Part shown: positions 33,191-42,058 of the stretch, piece by piece
How the letters are laid out: every line of letters starts with the position of its first letter
Numbering within the stretch: the stretch's first letter is position 1
Origin: Herbidospora cretacea
GTDB lineage: Bacteria > Actinomycetota > Actinomycetes > Streptosporangiales > Streptosporangiaceae
Length of the DNA: 64,000 nt
Assembly: GCF_001570605.1 (NCBI RefSeq)
Contig: NZ_BBXG01000002.1
Coordinates: 400,472 to 464,471, forward strand
Direction of reading: 5' to 3'
Translations under genes and position numbers: made by a program
Notes under the pieces: model-generated
What the model saw: only the letters and a program-made list of their open reading frames with translations
Told to the model about the DNA's origin: nothing
Database searches by the model: none

Positions 33191-35221
33191 ATGAGCACCC
33201 CCGGCCGGGCCCGTAAGCCGTCCCACGTGCTGACCATCGCCCCGTTCCGCCGTTTGTGGACCGCGATGTCAGTCGGCGGGCTGGGTGATTGGCTCGTGCT
33301 GATCACGCTGACCGCCCTGGCCGGGACGATCACCCAGGGTGAGGGCTATCCCCGGCAGAGCCTCGCCATCGGCGCGGTGTTCCTGGCCAAGCTGCTTCCG
33401 GCCGTGCTGCTCGGGCCGCTGGCCGGACTGCTGGTCTCCAAGGTCGACTGGCGGCTGGCGATGGCCGCCGCCGACGCGGTGCGGTTCGTGGTGATCCTGC
33501 TCGCGCTGGTCATCGGCGGCTACCAGTGGCTCGTCCTGGCCATGTTCCTGATCGAGTGCGCGTCCCTGGTGTGGAACGCGGGCCGCGACGCCGCCGTCTC
33601 CGGGCTGGTCCCGGCCGAGCGCCGGGCCGACGCCGAGCGGGTGGGCCTGCTGGCCTGGTATGCCATGGCGCCCGTGGCGGCCTTGCTGTTCGCCCTGGTG
33701 GCGGGGCTGGTCAACGTCCTGACGGCGATCGCGCCCGGGTTCGGGGGCGCGGGCGGCAAGATCATGATCGTGGTGGCCGGGCTCAGCTACCTCGCGACCG
33801 CCGCGCTGGTGTTCACCCTCGATCTGCGCAACGCGGGCGGCGCGCCCAAGCCGTCGGTGCTGACCCAGCTCAGCGCCGGGTGGCGGCTCGCGACGGCGAA
33901 CAGCGCCGTCAAGCGGCTCTACATCGGCATGATCGGCGTGTTCGCGGCGGTCTCCGTCGTGGTCGCCGTCGGGCGGGCCTACGTCGACGTGCTCCGCGCC
34001 GGTGAGGCCGGATACGCCTCGCTCTTCTGCGCCGTGTTCGTCGGGGCGGCCCTGGGCTCCTACTTCGGGCTGCGGTGGCTGAAGGAGCTGTCGCGCAAGC
34101 GGTTCTTCGCGCTCGCGATCATCCTGGCCGGGCTGACGCTGGCGGGCATCGCGCTGATCCACAACCTGGTGATCGTGGTCGTGCTGACCTTCGTCGCCGG
34201 GGTGTTCGCCGGGGTCGCCTGGATCATCGGCTTCACCATGGTCGAGGTGGAGGCCGAGGGCCGGCCGCCGGTCGACTTCCTCCACGCCGTCTCCCGGGTG
34301 GTGTTCCTGGGCGTGGTCGCGGTGGCCGCCCTGGTGGGCGGGTTCTTCGGCGACCACCAGCTGACCGTCAACGGCCTGACCTACGGCTTCAACGGGGCCA
34401 ACCTGGTGCTGCTCGCCGCGGCCGTGGCGGCCGTGGCGATCGGCGTCGTCTCGCTGCGGCGGATGGACGACCGTCCCGAGGTGCCGCTCCGGGTTGATGT
34501 GGTGGCGGCGCTGCGCGGCGAGCCGTTCGGGGCCGAGCCCCCGGCGGAGGTCCCGGGCATGTTCATCGCCTTCGAGGGCGGTGAGGGCTCCGGCAAGACC
34601 ACCCAGTCGCGGTTGCTCGCGATCTGGCTGCGCGACCAGGGGTTCGACGTCGTCCAGACGCGGGAGCCGGGGTCGACCAAGGTCGGCATGCGGCTGCGGG
34701 CCATCCTGCTCGACTCGGCCCACCAGGGGCTGTCGGCCCACGCCGAGACGCTGCTCTACGCCGCCGACCGGGCCGAACACGTCGAGAAGGTCATCCGGCC
34801 GGCGCTGACCCGTGGGTCGATGGTCGTCTGTGACCGCTACGTCGACTCGTCGCTGGCCTACCAGGGCGCGGGGCGGGTCCTCGGGGCCGACGAGGTCGCC
34901 CAGGTCAACGCCTGGGCCACCGGGGGGCTGGTGCCCCATCTGACCGTGCTGGTCGACGTCCCGCCGTCGGTGGGCCTGCGCCGGCACGCCCACCCGGCCG
35001 ACCGGATCGAGTCGGAGCCGCTCGACTTCCACGAGCGGGTCCGCAAGGAGTTCCGCGCGCTGGCCGCCCGCGACCCCGAGCGCTACTTCGTCGTCGACGG
35101 CACGCTCACCCAGCCCGAGGTGTCACGATTGATTCAGGATCGGGTCCGCGAGGTGCTGCCCGATCCGGTGCCGCTGGAGACCGAGGCCAACACCGGAACG
35201 ATGCCCGCCATCAAGGACTAG
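33191..35221 (+). CDS. tmk: Fused MFS-like membrane protein and dTMP kinase
   Basis: This protein of about 676 aa has an N-terminal MFS-type domain of some 12 membrane segments (residues about 15-430) and a complete thymidylate kinase from about 457 (MFIAFEGGEGSGKTTQSRLL). The kinase shows the P-loop, TREPGST, the DR motif VVCDRYVDSSLAYQG and a LID region ADRIESEPLDF. It phosphorylates dTMP to dTDP for DNA synthesis. The fusion is known in actinobacteria; why a kinase is tied to a transporter-like module is unclear. Start ATG 33191 fits homologues; ATG 33122 would add 23 poorly coding residues. holB follows. Confidence 0.9.
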   Translation: MSTPGRARKPSHVLTIAPFRRLWTAMSVGGLGDWLVLITLTALAGTITQGEGYPRQSLAIGAVFLAKLLPAVLLGPLAGLLVSKVDWRLAMAAADAVRFVVILLALVIGGYQWLVLAMFLIECASLVWNAGRDAAVSGLVPAERRADAERVGLLAWYAMAPVAALLFALVAGLVNVLTAIAPGFGGAGGKIMIVVAGLSYLATAALVFTLDLRNAGGAPKPSVLTQLSAGWRLATANSAVKRLYIGMIGVFAAVSVVVAVGRAYVDVLRAGEAGYASLFCAVFVGAALGSYFGLRWLKELSRKRFFALAIILAGLTLAGIALIHNLVIVVVLTFVAGVFAGVAWIIGFTMVEVEAEGRPPVDFLHAVSRVVFLGVVAVAALVGGFFGDHQLTVNGLTYGFNGANLVLLAAAVAAVAIGVVSLRRMDDRPEVPLRVDVVAALRGEPFGAEPPAEVPGMFIAFEGGEGSGKTTQSRLLAIWLRDQGFDVVQTREPGSTKVGMRLRAILLDSAHQGLSAHAETLLYAADRAEHVEKVIRPALTRGSMVVCDRYVDSSLAYQGAGRVLGADEVAQVNAWATGGLVPHLTVLVDVPPSVGLRRHAHPADRIESEPLDFHERVRKEFRALAARDPERYFVVDGTLTQPEVSRLIQDRVREVLPDPVPLETEANTGTMPAIKD

Positions 35222-35224
35222 CCT
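35219..35224 (+). promoter_or_regulatory. Leaderless -10 box for holB
   Basis: TAGCCT (TANNNT type) overlaps the tmk stop codon and ends 6 nt before the holB GTG. This matches a leaderless transcript inside the operon. Confidence 0.4.
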
Positions 35225-35230
35225 TTCCTG

Positions 35231-36412
35231 GTGGACGTGTTCGATGACCTCGTCGGCCAGGAACAGGCCGCGACGGTCCTGCGCCAGGCCGCCGCCGCTG
35301 CCGCCGACGTGCTCGACGGGGGCCGGGGCGCGGGCATGACCCACGCCTGGCTGTTCACCGGTCCGCCCGGTTCCGGCCGCTTCGACGCCGCCAAGGCCTT
35401 CGCCGCCGCCCTGCTCTGCCCCGACCGGGGGTGCGGCCACTGCGACGCGTGCCACCAGGTGATGGTGGGGTCCCATCCCGACCTGGAGTCGGTGCGTCCG
35501 CAGGGTCTCTCGTACGGCGTCAAGCAGACCCGCGAGCTCATTCTCCGGGCCGCCGGGCGGTCGACGATGGGCCGCTGGCGGGTGGTCCTGTTCGACGACG
35601 CCGACCGGGCCACCGAACAGGCCGCCAACGCCCTGCTGAAGGCCATCGAGGAACCCCCGCCGCGCACGGTCTGGCTGCTCTGCGCCCCCGCGCCCGACGA
35701 CATGATCATCACCATCCGGTCGCGCTGCCGGGTGGTGACCCTGGTGACGCCGTCGTCCCAGGCCGTCGCCCACGCCCTGATGACCAGGCACGACGTGCCG
35801 CCGGGGGTGGCCGAGTCGGTCGCCCGGGCCGCGCAGGGCGATCTGGCTCGGGCCAGACGGCTGGCGCTCGACGAGTCGGCCAGGGGGCGGCGCGAAGCCG
35901 TACTGACGATTCCCAAGAGCCTGACCAACGTCGGTGAGTGCATCGCCGCGGCCGAGAAGCTGGTGAAGACCGCCGACGAGGACGCCGAGGCGGCCACCGC
36001 CGAGCTCAACGAGTCGGAGATCTCCGCGCTGCGGGCCATCTACGGCGAGGGCTCGACCGGGAAGGGGCTCAACCGGGGGCTGGTGCGCGGCGGCGCGGGC
36101 GCGCTGAAGGAGCTGGAGACGGCGCAGAAGTCGCGGGCCACCCGGATCAAGCGCGAGTCGCTCGACACCGCGCTGCTCGACCTCATGGCGTTCTACCGCG
36201 ACGTGCTGGCGGTGCAGTTCGGGGCGCCGGTCGAGCTGGCCAACGGCGACCGGCGGGCCGAGCTCGAAGCCGTCGCGCGGGCGTCGCGGCCGGAGGACAC
36301 CCTGAAGCGCACCGACGCGATCATGCGCTGCCGGGAGCGGCTGGCCGCCAACGTGAACCCGCAGATCGCGGTCGAGGCGCTGACGCTCACCCTGTGGAAA
36401 CCCGGCGGCTGA
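35231..36412 (+). CDS. holB: DNA polymerase III subunit delta'
   Basis: This is a 393-aa clamp-loader subunit. The AAA+ module begins VFDDLVGQEQAATVL. The P-loop-like GPPGSGRFDAA has Arg in place of the Walker A Lys, as expected for the non-ATP-binding delta' subunit. A zinc module follows (CPDRGCGHCDACHQV), then FDDADRATEQAANALLKAIEEPP with the sensor region RSRCRVVTLV. It loads the beta clamp with DnaX and delta. It lies directly after tmk, the usual actinobacterial order. Confidence 0.93.
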   Translation: MDVFDDLVGQEQAATVLRQAAAAAADVLDGGRGAGMTHAWLFTGPPGSGRFDAAKAFAAALLCPDRGCGHCDACHQVMVGSHPDLESVRPQGLSYGVKQTRELILRAAGRSTMGRWRVVLFDDADRATEQAANALLKAIEEPPPRTVWLLCAPAPDDMIITIRSRCRVVTLVTPSSQAVAHALMTRHDVPPGVAESVARAAQGDLARARRLALDESARGRREAVLTIPKSLTNVGECIAAAEKLVKTADEDAEAATAELNESEISALRAIYGEGSTGKGLNRGLVRGGAGALKELETAQKSRATRIKRESLDTALLDLMAFYRDVLAVQFGAPVELANGDRRAELEAVARASRPEDTLKRTDAIMRCRERLAANVNPQIAVEALTLTLWKPGG

Positions 36413-36450
36413 GCCGAGCAACCTCGGAGGGTCCCGGACGTCTCTGAAGC

Positions 36451-36978
36451 ATGCAGGCCGAAACGGTGGACATCGCGCTCTCCCCCGGCGACCGGGACGA
36501 GGCGATCAGCCTCCTCTACGAGGAGCACGCGCTCGGGCTGACCAGGCTCGCCCTGATCATGCTCGGAGACCGGGAGAGCGCGGAGGACGTCGTCCAGGAC
36601 TCCTTCCTCGGTCTGCACCGCCGGTGGCGGCTGCTGCGTGATCCGGCGGCGGCGCTGCCTTATCTGCGCAGTTCGGTGCTGAACAACGCGCGCAGCACGC
36701 TGCGGCGAAGACGGTTGCCGTCGTGGTTCGCGGGGGCCTACGACCCACCCGTCTGGTCGGCCGAGTCGGCCGCGTTGCTCGGGGCGGAGCGCCGGGAGGT
36801 GCTGGAGGCCCTGCACCGGCTGCCCCGGCGGCAGCGGGAGGCGCTAGTGCTGCGCTACTACGCCGAGCTGTCCGAGGAGGAGGCCGCCCACGCGATGGGG
36901 GTCAGCCGGGGGACCGTCAAATCCACCACTTCCCGGGCGCTCGACGCGCTAGGGCGCATTCTTGGGGAGAACGCATGA
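36451..36978 (+). CDS. SigE-family ECF sigma factor
   Basis: This is a 175-aa extracytoplasmic-function sigma factor. Region 2 is LLYEEHALGLTRLALIML and AEDVVQDSFLGLHRRWRLL; region 4 is LHRLPRRQREALVLRYYAEL with the HTH SEEEAAHAMGVSRGTVKS. There is no extra domain. It is co-translated with a membrane protein (ATGA) that probably acts as its anti-sigma factor or sensor. Confidence 0.9.
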   Translation: MQAETVDIALSPGDRDEAISLLYEEHALGLTRLALIMLGDRESAEDVVQDSFLGLHRRWRLLRDPAAALPYLRSSVLNNARSTLRRRRLPSWFAGAYDPPVWSAESAALLGAERREVLEALHRLPRRQREALVLRYYAELSEEEAAHAMGVSRGTVKSTTSRALDALGRILGENA

Positions 36979-38309
36979 ACGACGTCATTTCCCGTCTGAA
37001 GGACGCGACGGCCGCCGCGGGCGAGACGATCTCCGCCGTGTCCGAGCTCCGCCTGGAGAGGGCCAGGAAGCCGTTCCTGACGCCGGTCGTGGCGGCGCTG
37101 GCGGTCGGGGTGGCGATCATCGGGACCGTGGTGGGGACGCGGGGGGCGCTGGACCAGACGGTGGCGACCACGACGGCTCCCCGGTTCATCGTCGAGACGC
37201 GGACGCAGTCGGCGCTGATCGTCCGGGGGGTGGCCGACGGCGCGGAGATCGACCGGGTCGGGGCGGACGGCGGGTGGACGTACGGTCAGGTGCACGCCGC
37301 TCCCGACAATCGGACCTTCTACGCGACCATGAGCGGCCCCGGGTTCTGCACCAGCAAGATCGTCCGATTCTCCGTGGACGGCGACGGCCAGGCCGGACCG
37401 CCGGCCGAGCTGCCCGTCCGTCCACCGGACGGGAACCGGTTCAGCGCCTTCACGGTGAGCGGTGACGGGACGAAGGTCGTCTTCGGCGCGGTGCCCTGCG
37501 CGGCCGACGCGACGAGTGCGGGGCTCGTCGTGGTCGCCGACGTCCAGTCGGGGACCGCCCAGACGCTGTCGGCCGGGCCGGCGGCCGGGTTCACGTCGAT
37601 CTCGACGAACGAGGACGGTTCGAAGATCGCGTATCTGCCCATGACGGCGGGCGGACCCTTCACGATCATCAGCGAGCCGGGTTCGACGGCCGACATCAGG
37701 GTGTTCGCCTCGCCGTCTCCGGGCGCGGTGTCGGAGGAAGCGGAGATCGTCCCGTCGCCCGCGTCTCCGCAGGCCGACGCCGAGGTCCGGCCTCCGTCGC
37801 CCACGATCGTGCCGTCCGCGCCGCAGGACACACTGCGGAGCTTCAGTTCGTGCCGGTTCCACGCCTCACAGGCCGACGGCCGGATCTCGGACACCCAGTC
37901 GTGGACGCTGGACTGTCCCGACTCCTCCGAGGTGTACATGGTCGACACCGCCCGGCCCGGCGCCGCGCCCCGGCGTCTGGAGCTGTCGGCCCAGCTCGAC
38001 GGGGCGAAGGTCGAGGTCTACGGCGTGCGGATGTCCGCCGACGGCACCCGGTTGATCGCCGGGGTGGGCACCGGGACGGCGCGGCTGGACGATCCCGAGG
38101 CCGCGATCATGGCCTTCGACGCGAGTGACGGCTCGCCGGTCGAGACCCTCTATCAGGGCCGTGGGTGGATCCGGCTGCTCGACCTGGCGGCCGGGGGTGC
38201 GCAGATGCTCGTCCAGAACGAACTGGAGATCGGCGTCGTGTCCGGGAATGCGTACAGAAAGGTGGTGGACATTCCCGGCCGGGTCATGGACGGAGTGGTT
38301 GCCTGGTAA
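36975..38309 (+). CDS. Membrane protein, candidate anti-sigma/sensor with beta-propeller-like domain
   Basis: This is a 444-aa protein. Residues 1-38 are cytoplasmic (MNDVISRLKDATAAAGET), then one membrane helix (about 39-58) and a large outer domain. Repeated blocks suggest a WD40/TolB-like propeller (FTVSGDGTKVVFGAVPC; ISTNEDGSKIAYLPM; VRMSADGTRLIAGVG). A Pro/Ser-rich linker (PSPASPQADAEVRPPSP) splits it. The gene starts within the stop of the sigma gene (ATGA). Its short cytoplasmic tail could bind the sigma factor, but no zinc-finger anti-sigma motif is present. Confidence 0.75.
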   Translation: MNDVISRLKDATAAAGETISAVSELRLERARKPFLTPVVAALAVGVAIIGTVVGTRGALDQTVATTTAPRFIVETRTQSALIVRGVADGAEIDRVGADGGWTYGQVHAAPDNRTFYATMSGPGFCTSKIVRFSVDGDGQAGPPAELPVRPPDGNRFSAFTVSGDGTKVVFGAVPCAADATSAGLVVVADVQSGTAQTLSAGPAAGFTSISTNEDGSKIAYLPMTAGGPFTIISEPGSTADIRVFASPSPGAVSEEAEIVPSPASPQADAEVRPPSPTIVPSAPQDTLRSFSSCRFHASQADGRISDTQSWTLDCPDSSEVYMVDTARPGAAPRRLELSAQLDGAKVEVYGVRMSADGTRLIAGVGTGTARLDDPEAAIMAFDASDGSPVETLYQGRGWIRLLDLAAGGAQMLVQNELEIGVVSGNAYRKVVDIPGRVMDGVVAW

Positions 38310-38362
38310 AGAGGGCGCGTAGGGTGGCGTGAGGCGCAACCACACGAGGAGGCCGGGCTCCC

Positions 38363-39190
38363 TTGGGCATGATGATGGCCGTGAGCTTCACCCGATACGG
38401 GCGGTTGTACTACCTCGATCCGGGTGGTCACTCGCCGAAGGTGGGCGACCGGGTCCTCGTGCCGACCGATGCGGGTTTCGAGGTCGCCGAGACGATCTGG
38501 GCCCCCCAGTGGGTGTCCGACGAGGTCGAGGGCCTGCCCGTCTGCGGCGGCCCGGCCGGTGAGGAGCACCTCACCCGCGACGAGTCCAACAAGCGCCGCC
38601 GCGCGGAGGCCCGGAGCGTGTCCAAGCGCCTGATCAAGCGCCACGAGCTGCCGATGAAGGTCGTCGGCGTCGACTACCTCGACGCCGACAACGTCTACAC
38701 GGTCTACTTCTCGGCCCCCCACCGGGTCGACTTCCGCGCGCTGGTCCGCGACCTCGCCCGCAACCTCCGGGCCCGGGTGGAACTGCGGCAGATCGGGCCG
38801 CGAGACGAGGCCCGGCTCCAGGGCGGGATCGGGCCGTGCGGGCGCGACCTGTGCTGCGCGACCTTCCTGAAGGACTTCGAACCCGTTTCCGTACGTATGG
38901 CGAAAGACCAGGACCTTCCGGTCAACCCGCTGCGGATCGCCGGGGCGTGCGGCCGGTTGATGTGCTGCCTGAAGTTCGAACACCCGCTCTACCAGGAGTT
39001 CCGCGCCGGAGCGCCACGGGTGGGGCTGGCCGTGGACACGCCGGAGGGCGCCGGGGTGGTGGTCGGGCACAACGTGCCGTCCGACTCGGTGATCGTGCGG
39101 CTCAACGACGGCGGCCGGCGCTGCGCGTGCTCCAAGGCGAGCGTCTGCGGGCCGCGCAAGGCGTACGACGAAACCTACGAATCGTCGTGA
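38363..39190 (+). CDS. PSP1-domain protein (YaaT-like)
   Basis: This is a 275-aa protein of the PSP1/YaaT family. Two Cys-rich motifs are diagnostic: GGIGPCGRDLCCATFLKDF and GACGRLMCCLKFEHPLY. In Bacillus, YaaT forms the Y-complex with YlbF/YmcA, which binds an Fe-S cluster and modulates RNase Y and sporulation. The actinobacterial role is not established. GAGGAGG lies 10 nt before TTG 38363 and 16 nt before ATG 38369, so the TTG is preferred. It is linked by GTGA overlap to the next gene. Confidence 0.87.
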   Translation: MGMMMAVSFTRYGRLYYLDPGGHSPKVGDRVLVPTDAGFEVAETIWAPQWVSDEVEGLPVCGGPAGEEHLTRDESNKRRRAEARSVSKRLIKRHELPMKVVGVDYLDADNVYTVYFSAPHRVDFRALVRDLARNLRARVELRQIGPRDEARLQGGIGPCGRDLCCATFLKDFEPVSVRMAKDQDLPVNPLRIAGACGRLMCCLKFEHPLYQEFRAGAPRVGLAVDTPEGAGVVVGHNVPSDSVIVRLNDGGRRCACSKASVCGPRKAYDETYESS

Positions 39191-40638
39191 GGCGCCTGGT
39201 CCTGGCGTTGACGCTGCTGGCCGCCGCCTGTTCGGCGCCGGCCGAGCCGCCGGTGGCGTCGTCGTCGGCCGACGATCAGACGCTGTCGTGGACGCCGTGC
39301 CTGGAGGGCCTGGAGTGCGCGTCGCTGGCCGTACCGCTCGACTACGACAAGCCCGACGGCCAGAAGATCAAGATCGCCGTCGCGAAGAAGGCGGCCACGG
39401 GCGACCGGATCGGGTCACTGCTGGTCAACCCGGGCGGCCCCGGCGGCTCGGGGATCGACTACGTCGGGCAGGCGCCCGTCTCCCAGACGCTGCTGGAGCG
39501 GTTCGACCTGATCGGGTTCGACCCCCGGGGCGTGGGAGAGTCGACGCCGGTGCGGTGCCTGTCCGAGGCCGACCTGGAGTCCTACCTGTCTCTCGACATG
39601 ACGCCGGACACCCCTGAGGAGACGGAGGCGTTCGTCGCGGGGGCCAAGTCGTTCGCGGCCGGGTGTGAGAAGAACGCCGGTTCGCTGCTGCCCCACCTCG
39701 GCACGGCCGACGCGGCCCGGGACATGGACCGGCTGCGGGAGGCCCTGGGCGACGAGAAGCTGACCTACCTCGGGAAGTCCTACGGGACCTACCTCGGCGC
39801 GGTGTACGCGCAGCTGTTCCCCGACCGGGTGCGGGCGCTCGTCCTCGACGGGGCCGTCGATCCCCGGGTCTCGGCCCTGGAGCTGAACGAGGTGCAGGCC
39901 AAGGGGTTCGAGGTCGCGATGCGGGCCTTCGTCGCCGACTGCTTCACCGTCGACGACTGCCCGTTCTCGTCCCGGACCGTCGACGGGGCCCTCGACGAGA
40001 TCTCCCGGCTGCTGCAGCGGGCCGACCTGCTGCCCCTGCGGAACCAGGCCGACTCGCGGGTGATCAACGACACGTGGGCGGGCTTCGGGGTGATCACTCC
40101 GCTCTACGACCGGGGGTCGTGGGAGGTGCTGCGGGGGGCGCTGAAGGAAGCGTTCGCGGGGGACGGGAGCCAGCTGCTGCGGATGGCCGATGTGCTGCTC
40201 GGGCGGCGGATGGACGGGTCGTGGACCAACCAGACCGAGGCCAACAAGGCGGTCAACTGCGTTGACCATGCCTTTCCTACCGATGTGGCCGCCTACGAGG
40301 CGGCGGCCAAGGGGGCTGCCGAGGTGGCGCCGCGGTTCGGGCCCTTTGTGATGTGGGACAGCTTGGCCTGCGCTTACTGGCCTGCCCGGTCCGACGAGGC
40401 CGATCTGCGGATCACCGGGGCGGGGGCGGCGCCCATTCTTGTCGTGGGGACCACCCGGGATCCGGCCACGCCTTATGAGTGGGCTCAGGGGCTGGCGTCC
40501 GAGCTGGAGTCGGGGGTTCTGCTGTCGTATGACGGGGACGGGCATACGGCGTACAAGAGCGGGTCCTCCTGTGTGGACAAGGCTGTCGACGCCTACTTCG
40601 TGGATCTCACGGTGCCCGCCGAGGGGACCCGGTGTTGA
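39187..40638 (+). CDS. Alpha/beta hydrolase lipoprotein with TAP-like C-terminal domain
   Basis: This is a 483-aa secreted lipoprotein (MRRLVLALTLLAAAC; lipobox AAAC). The hydrolase fold shows the oxyanion block NPGGPGGSGIDYV, nucleophile Ser in GKSYGTYLGAVYAQ, an acid residue near VVGTTRDPATP and the catalytic His in DGDGHTAY. The TAP-like C-terminal region is typical of actinomycete tripeptidyl aminopeptidases such as SlpD/SlpE. GTG 39187 overlaps the PSP1 stop. tRNA-Thr and the AICE follow. Confidence 0.9.
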   Translation: MRRLVLALTLLAAACSAPAEPPVASSSADDQTLSWTPCLEGLECASLAVPLDYDKPDGQKIKIAVAKKAATGDRIGSLLVNPGGPGGSGIDYVGQAPVSQTLLERFDLIGFDPRGVGESTPVRCLSEADLESYLSLDMTPDTPEETEAFVAGAKSFAAGCEKNAGSLLPHLGTADAARDMDRLREALGDEKLTYLGKSYGTYLGAVYAQLFPDRVRALVLDGAVDPRVSALELNEVQAKGFEVAMRAFVADCFTVDDCPFSSRTVDGALDEISRLLQRADLLPLRNQADSRVINDTWAGFGVITPLYDRGSWEVLRGALKEAFAGDGSQLLRMADVLLGRRMDGSWTNQTEANKAVNCVDHAFPTDVAAYEAAAKGAAEVAPRFGPFVMWDSLACAYWPARSDEADLRITGAGAAPILVVGTTRDPATPYEWAQGLASELESGVLLSYDGDGHTAYKSGSSCVDKAVDAYFVDLTVPAEGTRC

Positions 40639-40696
40639 TCGTGGGCGCGGACTGGGGGCCGGAGGCTGTACAGTAGGGCATGCCGCTTGTCGGCAT

Positions 40697-40770
40697 GCCG
40701 CCTTAGCTCAGTCGGCCAGAGCGACGCACTCGTAATGCGTAGGTCTGGGGTTCGATTCCCCAAGGCGGCT
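40697..40770 (+). tRNA. tRNA-Thr (anticodon CGU)
   Basis: The cloverleaf is complete in 74 nt. The acceptor GCCGCCT pairs with AGGCGGC, and the anticodon stem ACGCA/TGCGT encloses CTCGTAA, giving CGU (Thr). The T-arm is CTGGGGTTCGATTCCCCAA. CCA is not encoded. A TANNNT box (TACAGT, 40669-40674) lies 22 nt upstream. The 3' half is the attachment site of the integrated element, so the tRNA is restored by the element's att copy. Confidence 0.95.
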
Positions 40771-40773
40771 CTT
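40728..40773. repeat. attL: 46-bp direct repeat in tRNA-Thr 3' half
   Basis: The segment from ACTCGTAATGCG in the anticodon loop to GGCGGCTCTT is repeated exactly at 55196-55241. It starts in the anticodon loop and ends 3 nt past the tRNA, as expected of a tyrosine-integrase site. Confidence 0.93.
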
Positions 40774-40779
40774 ACGAAT

Positions 40780-40816
40780 AAGGCCCTTGACCTGGTATTT
40801 CCCGGTCGAGGGCCTT
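40780..40816 (+). terminator. Terminator after tRNA-Thr, supplied by the element
   Basis: A 13-bp stem (AAGGCCCTTGACC with GGTCGAGGGCCTT, one G-T pair) lies 10 nt after the tRNA. The original chromosomal terminator is now at 55244-55294. Confidence 0.7.
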
Positions 40817-40826
40817 TGTCGTTTCT

Positions 40827-40852
40827 GGATCTTGCTAACACTGGTGCTAACA
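40827..40852. repeat. Left arm-type repeat (candidate integrase/Xis site)
   Basis: GGATCTTGCTAACACTGG plus TGCTAACA contains TGCTAACA twice. The same 26 bp, with one mismatch, occurs at 55075-55100. The pair lies inside both element ends and fits arm-type integrase binding sites. Confidence 0.5.
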
Positions 40853-42058
40853 GGCTTCGGCGAGGGCCTTGGCGAAGATGTCGGCGGCCGAGGCTTCGGC
40901 CTGACGGACGACGTGAGCGTAGACCCGCAAGGTGATCGCGGGGTCGGCGTGGCCGAGGCGGGCAGCCACCACGTGGACGGGGACGCCGGCCAGGAGCAGC
41001 GTGGTTGCGTGGATGTGGCGGAGGTCGTGAAGCCGGGCGTGGGGAAGCGGGGTTCCTGCTTCTCTAGACGCCTTGATCAGCTTGGACATGAGAGCCGTGA
41101 CGGTGTCGGGATAGATCGGCTCGCCCCAGCCGGTCGTGAAGACGTAGTCACCCGTACCGCGCCAGTTCTCTCCCGCCTGGAGTTGATCGGCGGCCTGACG
41201 CTTGCGGTGCTCTCGCAGGGCTGTGACCGTCGCCGGGTCGATGCTGACGACTCGGGATCGGCCACTCTTGGTGGTGCCTTCTATGCGCTCGCCTTTGATC
41301 ATCGTCGCGGAGCCCGTGATGGTGATCTGCATGCCTTCGAGATCGACGTCGGCCCAGCGCAGGTTCAGCAACTCACCGCGACGGGCGCCCGTGTAGGCGG
41401 CGAGGTGTAAGAAGGCGAAGAGCCTGTGGACGGCGGCCACGGCGAGGAAGGCGCGGAGTTGCGGTCTGGTCCAGATGGTGCCGGGTTCGGCGTACTCCGC
41501 TCTCGGACGCTTGGCGCGGTCGGCGGGGCTGCTGTCGAGAAGCTGGTCGACCTCAACGGCGTCCCGGAATGCCTTACGGAGTACGGCGTGGAGGTGGGTG
41601 ACCGTGGCGGCGGCCAGGCCGCGACCGGTGCGGCCACCGGTCGTGGACAGGTCCCGGTAGAGCTTGGTCAGGGTGGTCGGGCGGATGGCTTGTAGACGCA
41701 TGCTTCCGATCCGGGGAGTGACGTACAGCCTGATGCAGTTGCGGTAGTCGTCCAGGGTGCGCGGCTTGATCTCCATGGCGTGCGCGTCCAACCAGTCGGT
41801 CAGATACTCGGTGACGGTGATGGTGTTGCGGTCGACGTATTCGCCGCGCCGGGCCTTGACCCGTGCCTCATCCCGGGCTGCTTTGGCGGCGTCCTCGGTC
41901 GCGAAGCCGCCGACCCACTTCGGCTTGCTCTCGCCGGTCTCGTTGTCCTTGACGCGGATGACGTAGGACCAGGTCTTTCCGCGCTTGACCACGCCGTCGC
42001 GCACCTTCGGGGTGGTCCGCTTGCGGGGCTGCTTGTCGTCCGCCGGGGTCCTAGTCAT
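40847..42058 (-). CDS. int: Tyrosine-type site-specific integrase
   Basis: This is a 403-aa phage-type integrase that recombines attP with the tRNA-Thr attB. It has an N-terminal AP2-like arm-binding domain (GKTWSYVIRVKDNETGESKP), a SAM-like core-binding domain (TVTEYLTDWLDAHAMEIKPR) and a catalytic domain with Arg in TGARRGELLNLRW, HDLRHIHATT, LGHADPAITLRVYAHV and its Tyr nucleophile. ATG 42058 overlaps the xis stop (ATGA). It reads toward attL and its stop overlaps an arm-type repeat. Confidence 0.95.
   Translation of the reverse strand: MTRTPADDKQPRKRTTPKVRDGVVKRGKTWSYVIRVKDNETGESKPKWVGGFATEDAAKAARDEARVKARRGEYVDRNTITVTEYLTDWLDAHAMEIKPRTLDDYRNCIRLYVTPRIGSMRLQAIRPTTLTKLYRDLSTTGGRTGRGLAAATVTHLHAVLRKAFRDAVEVDQLLDSSPADRAKRPRAEYAEPGTIWTRPQLRAFLAVAAVHRLFAFLHLAAYTGARRGELLNLRWADVDLEGMQITITGSATMIKGERIEGTTKSGRSRVVSIDPATVTALREHRKRQAADQLQAGENWRGTGDYVFTTGWGEPIYPDTVTALMSKLIKASREAGTPLPHARLHDLRHIHATTLLLAGVPVHVVAARLGHADPAITLRVYAHVVRQAEASAADIFAKALAEAC

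Noticed and set aside
33269..35032. A 587-codon minus-strand frame opposite the MFS-tmk gene
   Set aside because: Its Gln/His/Arg-rich composition is typical of an antisense frame; the plus frame has kinase motifs.
40849..40852. The DUF262-HipA pair as an ordinary HipBA toxin-antitoxin operon of the element
   Set aside because: No HipB-like small HTH protein is adjacent to the kinase; the XRE-like HTH proteins of the element belong to the DUF5919 type and are not next to hipA.
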